This document shows positions 23,903-31,946 of a stretch of DNA of 42,069 nucleotides, in pieces. The stretch is from NCBI GenBank assembly GCA_050049355.1, contig JASFWK010000009.1:1-42069 (forward strand), written 5' to 3'. The notes below the pieces were generated by a model that was given only the letters and a program-made list of their open reading frames with translations, had not been told where the DNA came from and did no database searches. Position 1 is the stretch's first letter, and each line of letters opens with the position of its first letter. The translations under genes were made by a program, and so were the position numbers. Source of the DNA: JASFWK01 sp050049355 (lineage in GTDB: Bacteria > Chloroflexota > Anaerolineae > B4-G1 > DUEL01).

Positions 23903-24086
23903 CAATCGTCCCCCCTGTCCATTTGGAAACTCTCCGCCGCGCCAAAGGCTCGTAAGCCTCAGCACAGCTCCCGGCCTGCTCCTATGAGACCACTTTTCGA
24001 GCCCACACCAGAGCCTGTGCGTCCACTCGCGTGCGGGAGAGCGCTGAACTTTGGAGCTGTTACTGATTATACCCCCGCTCCTATGG

Positions 24087-24114
24087 TTGACAACCTAGAA
24101 TGACCAAGTAGAAT
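24087..24114 (+). promoter_or_regulatory. Sigma-70 promoter of the GH31 gene
   Basis: Perfect TTGACA (24087-24092), 16-nt spacer, TAGAAT (24109-24114). A start near 24121 gives a leader of about 45 nt. Confidence 0.65.
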
Positions 24115-24165
24115 GTACACGGCTCGATACATGCCGGAGAACTCCTGCTTCCAGGAACGGATTCT

Positions 24166-26733
24166 ATGTCCAATCCCATCTCCCTGATCCTGCGCGGCAT
24201 CCGAGAGGTAGGACTGCGCGCCACCTGGGACGGCTTCGTTCACGCCATTCGTACCCGCTGGATAGCGGCGAAGTTCGGCGACCCCAAGCGCCAGCTGCGA
24301 GGCCTACCACTCCTGTGGACCTTCCTCAAGCGCCTGCAAACTCCCCCTGGCGCCTTCCCACCCGCCAGCCCAGTGGTCACCCAGACGGGGCAGCTTCGCT
24401 CATATGCGCGCGACGGTCGAAGCGTGGTTCTTACCTTCGCCAATGCCACGCTTCGCCTCACCGTTCTGGCACCCGACCTCATCCGCGCCCGTCTCCGACC
24501 GACCTCCCCCAGCAAGCAGCAAGCAGCCGGCAGCCCGCTCGCCTACGCAATCGCCCGGCCTGACGACGAGTGGCCCTTGTGTGCCTTCGACGTCGCGGAG
24601 AGCCCCGAGGCTGTGGAGGTGCGCACAGAGGAGGTGACCTGCTCCGTCGCCCGGGCGGGCGGTCAGGTGACCTTTCTGGACCAAGAGGGCAACGCCGTCG
24701 CCGGGACTACCGCCCCCGCGGGCTGGACCCCCGACCGGCAAACCGTCTGCCGCTGGTCAATCCCAGCAGATGCCCATTTCTACGCCCTGGGGCAGCGCAC
24801 GACAGAGATAGATCGGCGCGGCAACTCCTACGTCAACTGGAATACCGATCCCCGCGTCTACAACCGTGGAGACGATCCAGTCAACCTATGCGTGCCTCTC
24901 TTGCTGGCGCTCCACTCTGGCGGGCGGCAGGGGTACGGCCTGTTCGTGGAGAACACTGCCCGCAGTCGGTTCGATTTGGGCCGGTCCGACCCCGACGCTT
25001 TCCTACTCGACGTGGAAGACGAGACGCTGAGTCTCTACTTCTTCTATGGCCCTGAGCTCGCCAAGGTTCTGGGGCGGTACACCAAACTGACGGGACGTCT
25101 CCCCATGTTCCCGCTGTGGGCCCTGGGCTATCACCAAAGCCGCTGGTCGTACTACCCTGAAGCCCGCGTCCGGCGCCTGGCGCGGGAGTTCCGCAGGTCC
25201 CACAGAGTCCCCTGCGACGCGATCCATCTGGACATCCACTACATGGACGGCTACCGGTGCTTCACCTGGCACCCCCGTCGTTTCCCCGATCCTGCTGGAT
25301 TGATGGACGACCTACACGAGCAGGGGTTCAAGGTCATCACTATCATAGACCCCGGCATCAAGGTGGACCGGGCGTACCGCGTCTTCGAGGAGGGGCTGGC
25401 GGAGGACGTTTTCTGCCGCTACCCCGATGGGCAATGCTTCATCGGCCCCGTCTGGCCCGGCAACTGCGCCTTTCCAGATTTCACGGACGCAGAGGTGCGG
25501 GGTTGGTGGGGGGAATTGCACCGAGACCTTGTGGAGGCGGGGGTGGACGGTATCTGGGATGACATGAACGAGCCCTCCCTCTTCGGCGGAAGCGGGGCCA
25601 CGATCCCCAGACCCGTCCGTCACAAGCTGGATGGACGAGGATGCGATCATCGTCAGGCACACAACATCTACGGCCTGGTCATGGCCCGCGCCACTTCCGA
25701 GGGGCTGAGCCACCTTCGCTCGAACCGACGTCCGTTCGTGCTCACCCGCTCTGGATGGGCAGGCATCCAGCGCTACGCCGCCCATTGGACCGGCGACAAT
25801 CACTCCAGCTGGGAGTCACTTCGACTCACGCTGCCGATGGTGCTGGGGTTGGGTCTTTCCGGGGTAGCCTTCACTGGCGCGGACATCGGCGGATTCGCCG
25901 GCCCCTCCGACGGTGAACTCTTCACCCGTTGGCTCCAGTTGGGGATCTTCTTGCCCTTCCTCCGTGCCCACACCGCCCAAGGAACACCCGACCAGGAGCC
26001 ATGGTCATGGGGGGAGCCATACCTGAGCATCAACCGTGAGTTCATCCACCTCCGCTACCGACTGCTGCCCTATCTATACACCGCCCTGTGGCAATGCGCC
26101 CAGACCGGGATGCCGATCGCGCGCCCGCTCTTCCTGGCCTTCCAGGATGATCCGGCCACATTTGCACTGGACGACGAGTTCCTGTGCGGGGACGCCCTGC
26201 TGGTGGCGCCGGCATTGGAAGAAGGGGAGACCCAGCGATCCGTCTACCTTCCCCAAGGGATCTGGTACGACTTCTGGACCGACGCGCGTTACGAGGGGCC
26301 TGCGCGCATCGAGGCGGACGCCTCCCTTGAGCGAATCCCTCTGCTGGTACGGGCGGGGTCAGTGGTGCCGATGTGGCCGGTAATGGACTATGTGGGCCAG
26401 CAGCCGGTGGAGACGCTTACCTTGCACGTCTACCCTGGGCGGGGCGTCAGTTGGCTCTACGAGGACGATGGTGAGAGCGTGGCCTACGAGCGAGGCGAGT
26501 ATCGGCTTACGCACTTCGTTCTCTCCACCTCTCAAGACGGCCTCGACCTGGTGCGGGAGCCGGAGGGGGAGTTCGATCCCGGATATGATCGCCTTGATAT
26601 CGTCGTGCACGGTGTAGGGGAGACACCGCAGGCAGTGGAGGGCATGCCCTCCGCCGAGACGACCTACAGTCCCGAAAGCCGAACGCTGCGGCTGAGTGGA
26701 GAATCCTTCAGCAAGCTATCGGTGAGTTGGTAG
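24166..26733 (+). CDS. GH31 alpha-glucosidase
   Basis: The 855-aa enzyme shows the GH31 plan: N-terminal beta-sandwich (FYALGQRTTEIDRRG, YGLFVENTARSRFD), then a TIM barrel with FPLWALGYHQSRWSYY, DAIHLDIHYMDGYRCFTW, VDGIWDDMNEPSLFGG and HWTGDNHSSWESL. Asp466 in WDDMNE is the expected nucleophile and Asp544 in TGDN the acid/base. C-terminal beta domains follow (VARPALEEGE-like region, WLYEDDGESVAYERG). It releases alpha-D-glucose from oligosaccharides; linkage preference is not readable. There is no signal peptide, so it is probably cytoplasmic. It has its own promoter and stands alone, converging on guaB with an 18-nt gap. Confidence 0.93.
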   Translation: MSNPISLILRGIREVGLRATWDGFVHAIRTRWIAAKFGDPKRQLRGLPLLWTFLKRLQTPPGAFPPASPVVTQTGQLRSYARDGRSVVLTFANATLRLTVLAPDLIRARLRPTSPSKQQAAGSPLAYAIARPDDEWPLCAFDVAESPEAVEVRTEEVTCSVARAGGQVTFLDQEGNAVAGTTAPAGWTPDRQTVCRWSIPADAHFYALGQRTTEIDRRGNSYVNWNTDPRVYNRGDDPVNLCVPLLLALHSGGRQGYGLFVENTARSRFDLGRSDPDAFLLDVEDETLSLYFFYGPELAKVLGRYTKLTGRLPMFPLWALGYHQSRWSYYPEARVRRLAREFRRSHRVPCDAIHLDIHYMDGYRCFTWHPRRFPDPAGLMDDLHEQGFKVITIIDPGIKVDRAYRVFEEGLAEDVFCRYPDGQCFIGPVWPGNCAFPDFTDAEVRGWWGELHRDLVEAGVDGIWDDMNEPSLFGGSGATIPRPVRHKLDGRGCDHRQAHNIYGLVMARATSEGLSHLRSNRRPFVLTRSGWAGIQRYAAHWTGDNHSSWESLRLTLPMVLGLGLSGVAFTGADIGGFAGPSDGELFTRWLQLGIFLPFLRAHTAQGTPDQEPWSWGEPYLSINREFIHLRYRLLPYLYTALWQCAQTGMPIARPLFLAFQDDPATFALDDEFLCGDALLVAPALEEGETQRSVYLPQGIWYDFWTDARYEGPARIEADASLERIPLLVRAGSVVPMWPVMDYVGQQPVETLTLHVYPGRGVSWLYEDDGESVAYERGEYRLTHFVLSTSQDGLDLVREPEGEFDPGYDRLDIVVHGVGETPQAVEGMPSAETTYSPESRTLRLSGESFSKLSVSW

Positions 26734-26751
26734 CCTCTCTCACCACATCCC

Positions 26752-28215
26752 TCACCTGCGCTCGTAGTTGGGGGCCTCCTTGGTGATGGTGACGTCGTGG
26801 GGATGGCTCTCCCTGAGCCCAGCTGAGGTAGTGCGCGTAAAGCGGGCCTCGCGGCGCAGTTCGTCGATGGTGCGGCAGCCACAGTAGCCCATACCGGAGC
26901 GCAGCCCCCCCACGAGCTGATAGACCAGATCCGCCAGCGGCCCCTTATAGGGAACCATACCCTCGATTCCCTCGGGAACCAACTTCTCCACGCTAGCCTG
27001 GAAGTACCGATCGGCCATCCCCTCCTTCATAGCACCAATCGAACCCATCCCTCTGTACGCCTTAAAGGAGCGCCCTTCGTAGAGGATCATCTCGCCCGGA
27101 CTCTCCTCGGTCCCTGCGAAAAGACTGCCGATCATGACGCTGTGAGCCCCTGCAGCGACAGCCTTGGCGACATCGCCGGAGTACTTGACCCCACCATCAG
27201 CAATGATCGGCACATCGGAGCCCTCAAGGGCGGCAGCGCACTCAGTGATCGCAGTGATCTGAGGCATCCCTGCACCGGTGACCACACGGGTAGTGCAGAT
27301 GGAACCCGGACCGACGCCAATCTTGACCGCGTCGGCACCGCGTTCGGTGAGGGCCTGGGCCCCTTCCGCCGTGACCACGTTGCCGGCGACGACATCCGTA
27401 TCGGGAAACCATCTCTTTAGCTGCTCCAAGGCCTCAAGGACGCCTTGGGAATGCCCGTGGGCCGAATCAATAACGAGCACGTCCACATCAGCGTCGACGA
27501 GCGCCTGAGCTCGCTCACGCAAGTCCTCCCCCGGTCCCACGGCGGCCCCCACCCGCAGTCGCTCCAATTCGTCCTTGCACGCATCGGGATGCTGGATCTG
27601 CTTCATTATGTCTTTGACGGTGATAAGTCCCCGCAGGATGTAGTCGTCGTCCACAACGAGCAATTTCTCGATCCGATGGCGATGGAGGATCTCCCTCGCC
27701 TCATCTAGCGTCGTGCCAACCGGCACCGTGATCAGGTTTTCCTTTGTCATCAGTTCGTGGATAGGACGCTCCAGGTTATCCTCGAAGCGCAGATCTCGGT
27801 TGGTCAGGATGCCCGCCAGATGGCCATCCGCCTCGGTGATGGGGATCCCGGAGATGTGATAGCGAGCCATCAAATCGAGCGCCTCGCCGACAGGCCGATC
27901 GGGAGGTAGAGTGATGGGATCCACAATCATCCCGCTTTGAGAGCGCTTTACCGTGTGCACCATCTGGGCCTGCTCTTCGATAGGCATGTTGCGGTGGAGG
28001 ATGCCGATGCCACCTTCGCGCGCCAGAGCTATGGCAACACCGGCCTCAGTGACGGTGTCCATAGCCGCGCTGACGATAGGGATGTTCAGGGGAATGTTAC
28101 GGCTCAGACGCGTGTGCACGTCCGCATCGCGCGGCACGACGGAGGACATGGCTGGCACCAGGAGGACGTCGTCGAAGGTCAAAGCTTCATACCCGTACTT
28201 ATCGCGCCAGTTCAT
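26752..28215 (-). CDS. guaB: IMP dehydrogenase
   Basis: IMPDH oxidises IMP to XMP, the committed step to GTP. The 487-aa protein has the N-terminal YEALTFDDVLLVPAMSSVVP, two CBS domains (about residues 95-205: LMARYHISGIPITEADGHLA, LHRHRIEKLLVVDDDYILRG), the catalytic loop GVGPGSICTTRVVTGAG with its Cys, GVKYSGDVAKAVAAGAHSVM and the flap with EGIEGMVPYKG. All expected parts are present. ATG 28215 follows GAGGGGGTGAGAG and a good leftward promoter. It is monocistronic as far as the window shows. Confidence 0.97.
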   Translation of the reverse strand: MNWRDKYGYEALTFDDVLLVPAMSSVVPRDADVHTRLSRNIPLNIPIVSAAMDTVTEAGVAIALAREGGIGILHRNMPIEEQAQMVHTVKRSQSGMIVDPITLPPDRPVGEALDLMARYHISGIPITEADGHLAGILTNRDLRFEDNLERPIHELMTKENLITVPVGTTLDEAREILHRHRIEKLLVVDDDYILRGLITVKDIMKQIQHPDACKDELERLRVGAAVGPGEDLRERAQALVDADVDVLVIDSAHGHSQGVLEALEQLKRWFPDTDVVAGNVVTAEGAQALTERGADAVKIGVGPGSICTTRVVTGAGMPQITAITECAAALEGSDVPIIADGGVKYSGDVAKAVAAGAHSVMIGSLFAGTEESPGEMILYEGRSFKAYRGMGSIGAMKEGMADRYFQASVEKLVPEGIEGMVPYKGPLADLVYQLVGGLRSGMGYCGCRTIDELRREARFTRTTSAGLRESHPHDVTITKEAPNYERR

Positions 28216-28277
28216 CTCTCACCCCCTCTCCTCGACGGGCATAGCAGTCACCTACAGAACGAGACAACGCTGTGGGC

Positions 28278-28306
28278 ATTTTACTACGCCCACCGCCGCC
28301 ATGCAA
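28278..28306 (-). promoter_or_regulatory. Sigma-70 promoter of guaB
   Basis: Read leftward: TTGCAT (28306-28301), 17-nt spacer, TAAAAT (28283-28278). The start would be near 28271, leaving a leader of about 55 nt. Confidence 0.65.
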
Positions 28307-28595
28307 CCGAGATCTTCGAGATTCCCGTCCCTAAACGCGCATGAGCCTCCATTTCTGCTCGACACGTGAATCGACTATTCGGATGTTGGAGCGCGCTTGG
28401 ATCCGCGTTGTCCACGGGTATCCTCTGACCAGCAGCGCGCTGGGGAACCATTCCGGAGAGATTCAGAGAGGTGTCTTGCAGGAAACTCACAATTCGCCGG
28501 TCTCTCCGGCAGAGATCCTTAGATCTCCGAACCCTGTTGCTGTCCGGAAGAGAAAGCTTGATCGTCTGCAACAGAGATGTGGGCAAAGTCGAGAC

Positions 28596-28624
28596 TTGTC
28601 CACCTCGGTGAGCCGGGGTAGAAT
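28596..28624 (+). promoter_or_regulatory. Sigma-70 promoter of the Nudix-hydrolase operon
   Basis: TTGTCC (28596-28601), 17-nt spacer, TAGAAT (28619-28624). The start would be near 28631, about 78 nt before GTG 28709. Confidence 0.6.
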
Positions 28625-28708
28625 CCACAATCATCGGGCGCCCAGCACCCGATAGGGGAACTGACCCACAGATACCCTGCTAGATAGCCCTGCTAACTGG
28701 AGGAACTC

Positions 28709-29311
28709 GTGTCGAAGGAGTCGCGAACAGCCCACCCTGATGATAAGCCAAACAGCCGCGCCCTCGGCTGGCAGCGGATGGAGACGACCTATCCCTTCAG
28801 CTACCACATGTTCCGCGTGCGGGAGGACCACGTCCGTTGGCCCGATGGCCGGGTGACCCCATACACCTACGTCCAGGGCTGTGGCGCGGTCTGGATCGTG
28901 CCGGTGACTCCTGACGATAGGGTCGTGCTCATCCGGCAGTTTCGCTACACAATGGACGACTGGTGCTGGGAGGTACCCGCTGGCGGTTTCCACGACTTCA
29001 CCGGCAGCCCGCTGGATTTGGCAAAGCAGGAGTTAGCCGAGGAGGTGGGCGGCGAAAGCGACAACTGGCTCTACGTGGGCTCCTTCCGCCCCGGCGTCAG
29101 CATGTTCGATGAGATCTGTCACATCGTCATGGCCCGAAACGTGCGGCTGAGCCAGGAGCCCCAGCGGGAACCGTTCGAGATCATCGAAGTGCACCCCATG
29201 CCCGTTCATCGCGCGCTCCAGATGGCCCGAAACGGCGACATCGTCGACGGCCACAGCGCGTTGGCGCTCCTGCGCTGCGAGCCACACCTGACGAATACTC
29301 AGGAGAGATAG
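28709..29311 (+). CDS. Nudix hydrolase, ADP-ribose pyrophosphatase-like
   Basis: The 200-aa protein has the ADP-ribose/NDP-sugar pyrophosphatase layout: VWIVPVTPDDRVVLIRQFRY, WCWEVPAGGFHDF, LAKQELAEEVGGESDNW, and FRPGVSMFDEICHIVMARNV. The Nudix box is not canonical. Counted back from the conserved EExxEE-type core, the Glu at position 7 is Gly and the Arg before the first core Glu is Gln, but the metal-binding Glu residues of QELAEEVG remain. GTG 28709 follows GGAGG by five bases. The hydrolase gene starts one base after its stop, so the two are co-translated. Confidence 0.85.
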   Translation: MSKESRTAHPDDKPNSRALGWQRMETTYPFSYHMFRVREDHVRWPDGRVTPYTYVQGCGAVWIVPVTPDDRVVLIRQFRYTMDDWCWEVPAGGFHDFTGSPLDLAKQELAEEVGGESDNWLYVGSFRPGVSMFDEICHIVMARNVRLSQEPQREPFEIIEVHPMPVHRALQMARNGDIVDGHSALALLRCEPHLTNTQER

Positions 29312-29312
29312 G

Positions 29313-30092
29313 ATGACCAAGCATCAACATCCAGATCCTTCCAGTTTCTTCTTGCAGGGTGGATCCGTCGGCGTGCTTCTCCTCCACGGCTTCACCGGCT
29401 CCCCGCCGGAGATGCGCCCAATTGGAGAGTATCTCCACGAGCGGAGCCTCACCGTCTCCGCGCCGCTCCTACCTGGCCACGGGACCACGGCAAAGGAGAT
29501 GAACCGCTGCCGGTGGACGGACTGGACGACGCGCGTGGAGGAGGCGTTGGCCGATCTCGAAGCCCACTGCGAGACGGCCTTCGTCGGCGGGCTCTCAATG
29601 GGTTCTCTACTGACTCTTTACGCAGCCGCCCACCACCCCCGGCTGCCTGGCGCTATCCTTTACTCCCCCGCCACAATCATCGCCAATCGCCTGATCTATC
29701 TAACCCCCATCTTCAAGCATCTCATCCGCAAGATACGCAAGTCCGGCCAGAGCGACCTGACCGACCCCCAGGCTCATCTACAGCTCTGGCACTACGACTA
29801 CTATCCCGTCGCCGCTGCGCACGAACTGTTGAAACTGACCCGCAGAGTTCACCGGCTTTTGCCCCAGGTGACCTGCCCACTGCTCATGGTCCACACCACT
29901 CTCGACAAGGACATACATCCCAACAGCGCCCGCTACACCTACGAGCGAGTCGGCTCGGCGGTCAGGGAGATGGTCACGCTCCATAACTCTGGTCATTGCC
30001 TCACGGTGGACAGCGAATGGAAGCTGGTGGCGCAGAAGACCTATCAGTTCATCGCCGATCACCTGCCCGAAGGTGCGGAGGCGCACAACTGA
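29313..30092 (+). CDS. Alpha/beta hydrolase (carboxylesterase / monoacylglycerol lipase-like)
   Basis: The 259-aa serine hydrolase has the oxyanion motif VLLLHGFTGSPPEMRPIG, LLPGHGTTAKEM, the nucleophile elbow VGGLSMGSLL (Ser), the Asp region TTLDKDIHPNSA and the catalytic His in LHNSGHCLTVDSEW. The arrangement matches the Est30/thermostable carboxylesterase and monoacylglycerol lipase branch. No signal peptide. AGGAGA lies just before ATG 29313, inside the Nudix gene's end. Its stop TGA shares one base with the next start (TGATG), so three genes are translationally coupled. Confidence 0.9.
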   Translation: MTKHQHPDPSSFFLQGGSVGVLLLHGFTGSPPEMRPIGEYLHERSLTVSAPLLPGHGTTAKEMNRCRWTDWTTRVEEALADLEAHCETAFVGGLSMGSLLTLYAAAHHPRLPGAILYSPATIIANRLIYLTPIFKHLIRKIRKSGQSDLTDPQAHLQLWHYDYYPVAAAHELLKLTRRVHRLLPQVTCPLLMVHTTLDKDIHPNSARYTYERVGSAVREMVTLHNSGHCLTVDSEWKLVAQKTYQFIADHLPEGAEAHN

Positions 30093-30772
30093 TGCCAGAT
30101 CTCTTCGCTCTGCTGCCATCCCTGAGGGCCGTGGGACACCCGCTCCTGACCAATCGACGGGTCACGCTGGTGGGAGTGTCCGTCATACTTTACGACGAGG
30201 AAGCGTACTACTTCGAGATTCAGCGGCCTCGTCATTGGGCACGGCGGTCGGCTGGGACTCTCTCCATAGGCATAGGCGGCATTGGGGGAAAGCTCAGCGC
30301 GGGCGAGAGGGTATCGGCAGCCCTCCGCCGGGAGGTGGAGGAGGAGATTGGGGTGGCTCTTCGGCTCAACAGGCCAGACCGCACCGCCCTCATCCACAAG
30401 TGGGAGGTGGTAGATTGGCTGGATCTGCCACCAAGCGACGGGCCGCCCACCCCCTACCTGGTCAACCTCCTCCCGCCGATGCTCGGCGGCATAGGCAAGC
30501 CAGATCACATAGCTATTGTGACGTTCCTGGGTCGCCTCCAGGGTCGACCGCATCGGAGAGATCTCTTCGGCCTGCTGAGGGTGACCCAGTCCACGTTAGA
30601 GGCCTTTCTATCACGTTCGGAGTGGCCATTGGAGGAGATGCTGGCTCATTCGGACGTAGCGCTCGACCTGAAGGCAGAGCTGCCCGCAGGCTGCGTGCTG
30701 CGCCCCGTCCTCACCGCCCGGGCCCTCCAAGTACTGGTCCGACAGAAGGCCCATCAGCTGGGCGGTAAGTAG
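30092..30772 (+). CDS. Nudix hydrolase, canonical Nudix box
   Basis: The 226-aa protein has a perfect Nudix box: GKLSAGERVSAALRREVEEE followed by IGV, matching GX5EX7REUXEEXGU. The flanking GTLSIGIGGIGG and YFEIQRPRHWARRS are not diagnostic of substrate. It hydrolyses some nucleoside diphosphate linked to X. ATG 30092 overlaps the hydrolase stop by one base (TGATG). It is the last gene of the operon, with a nested inverted repeat at its end. Confidence 0.88.
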   Translation: MPDLFALLPSLRAVGHPLLTNRRVTLVGVSVILYDEEAYYFEIQRPRHWARRSAGTLSIGIGGIGGKLSAGERVSAALRREVEEEIGVALRLNRPDRTALIHKWEVVDWLDLPPSDGPPTPYLVNLLPPMLGGIGKPDHIAIVTFLGRLQGRPHRRDLFGLLRVTQSTLEAFLSRSEWPLEEMLAHSDVALDLKAELPAGCVLRPVLTARALQVLVRQKAHQLGGK

Positions 30773-30838
30773 ACAGGGTGTAACGAAGTAATCGCCTCAC
30801 CCTGTCCGTCATCCACCGCCAGCTGTCTACTGCTTACC
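30764..30838. terminator. Nested inverted repeats between convergent genes
   Basis: Inner arms ACAGGGTG (30773-30780) and CACCCTGT (30798-30805) are perfect with a 17-nt loop. Outer arms GGTAAG-TAGACAG (30764-30776) and CTGTCTA-CTG-CTTACC (30823-30838) pair except for a 3-nt insertion. The outer arms cover the last codons of both convergent genes. A two-way terminator is the simplest reading. Confidence 0.5.
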
Positions 30839-31946
30839 ATTCAAGCGTCTCATTCGCCAGATGCTCCACCACCCTGCAGAGGTCGTTCGTCTCTCGCCAG
30901 GTCCGCAGCTGCCACTCGGCGCTGGTTCCCTCCTTCAGGATAGAGCGCGCATAGGCCAGTTCCGCCTGACTGTTCAGTTCATCACCCACGTCAGCCAGCC
31001 AATCCAAGAGCACCTCGACCCACTCCCGGACCGGCTGCGCCGGCCTGTCGGGCCGGATCAGCAAGCGCGCCTCCAGGCCATATCGCGCTGCCTGCCACTT
31101 GTTCGTCTCAACTATAAACCGGCGCAACGGAGGAACATCTGGCTCTCGTGCCAGTTTCACCGCCAGCGCCTGTACCCACGCTGCCAGGCAGACCGTCTCT
31201 TCGACCCGAGTAGGTACGTCGGGGATGCGCACCTCCAATGTGGGAAAACGAGAGTTGGGGCGGGCATCCCACCAGATGAAACCGGGAGCGGTCAGCAGCC
31301 CCGCTGCGGTGAGCTGCTCCACCGCCGCCTGGTAGTCGGCCCAGGAGGCAAAACGGGGAGGGATTCCAGTGCGAGGAAGCGCACTGAAGATGGCGGTGCG
31401 GTAAGATCGCAGGCCTGTCAGCCGACCCTCAAAGAAGGGGGAACTGGTAGAGAGGGCCAACAGCAGCGGGAGATAGGAGCGCAGGCGACCCAAGATTCGA
31501 ATTCGCAGGTCAGGGTCGGCGATGCCGATGTGAATGTGCAGACCGAAGGTGACCAGCCGTCGGCCCACCTCCTGGAGCTCCTCCGCCAGCACCGCGTATC
31601 GATTCCCGCGCGTGACCCGCTGCTGGGTCCAACGGGAGAAAGGATGCGTGCCAGCCGCCACGAGCGCCAGTCCCAAGCTCCTGGCGATGGCGTGCGCCTC
31701 CCGACGCATCCGCACCACCTCGACGCGCAGCTCCTGCACGGTGTCACAGATGCGGGTGACAGCCTCCAGTTGGGACTGTAGGAACTCGGCCCGGACATCC
31801 TCCGTGCCATCCTCTTGATCCCTTTCCAGAATGGCGTCAATCCGGGAACGGAGCTGCCAGGTTTGGGGATCGACGACCTGGTACTCCTCCTCTACGCCCA
31901 GGTCGAACGGACCGTCGCGCGCAGGTGCGTTCAGGGCAGCCTCCAC
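30834..31946 (-). CDS. Carboxylate-amine ligase, GCS2/YbdK family
   Basis: This 370-aa ATP-grasp-like ligase of the glutamate-cysteine ligase 2 family has FDLGVEEEYQVVDPQTW, GTHPFSRWTQQRVT, VTFGLHIHIGIADPDL, SSPFFEGRLTGLRSYRT, PTLEVRIPDVPTRVEETVCL and TNKWQAARYG. YbdK-type members have weak or other gamma-glutamyl ligase activity, and the acceptor is unknown. GTG 31946 overlaps the upstream gene by 16 nt. It is the last gene of the leftward block, and its link to polysaccharide synthesis is only positional. Confidence 0.88.
   Translation of the reverse strand: MEAALNAPARDGPFDLGVEEEYQVVDPQTWQLRSRIDAILERDQEDGTEDVRAEFLQSQLEAVTRICDTVQELRVEVVRMRREAHAIARSLGLALVAAGTHPFSRWTQQRVTRGNRYAVLAEELQEVGRRLVTFGLHIHIGIADPDLRIRILGRLRSYLPLLLALSTSSPFFEGRLTGLRSYRTAIFSALPRTGIPPRFASWADYQAAVEQLTAAGLLTAPGFIWWDARPNSRFPTLEVRIPDVPTRVEETVCLAAWVQALAVKLAREPDVPPLRRFIVETNKWQAARYGLEARLLIRPDRPAQPVREWVEVLLDWLADVGDELNSQAELAYARSILKEGTSAEWQLRTWRETNDLCRVVEHLANETLEW

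Larger units (their letters stand above)
28216..28708. other. Divergent intergenic region between guaB and Nudix operon
   Basis: This 493-nt stretch holds the leftward guaB promoter (28278-28306), the rightward Nudix promoter (28596-28624) and a perfect 9-bp inverted repeat, CCGGAGAGA (28453-28461) with TCTCTCCGG (28501-28509). Overlapping open frames on both strands lack ribosome sites and family sequence. I see no gene. Confidence 0.5.

Noticed and set aside
28284..28655. Overlapping open frames on both strands upstream of the Nudix operon
   Set aside because: They overlap the guaB and Nudix promoters, lack ribosome sites and show no family sequence.
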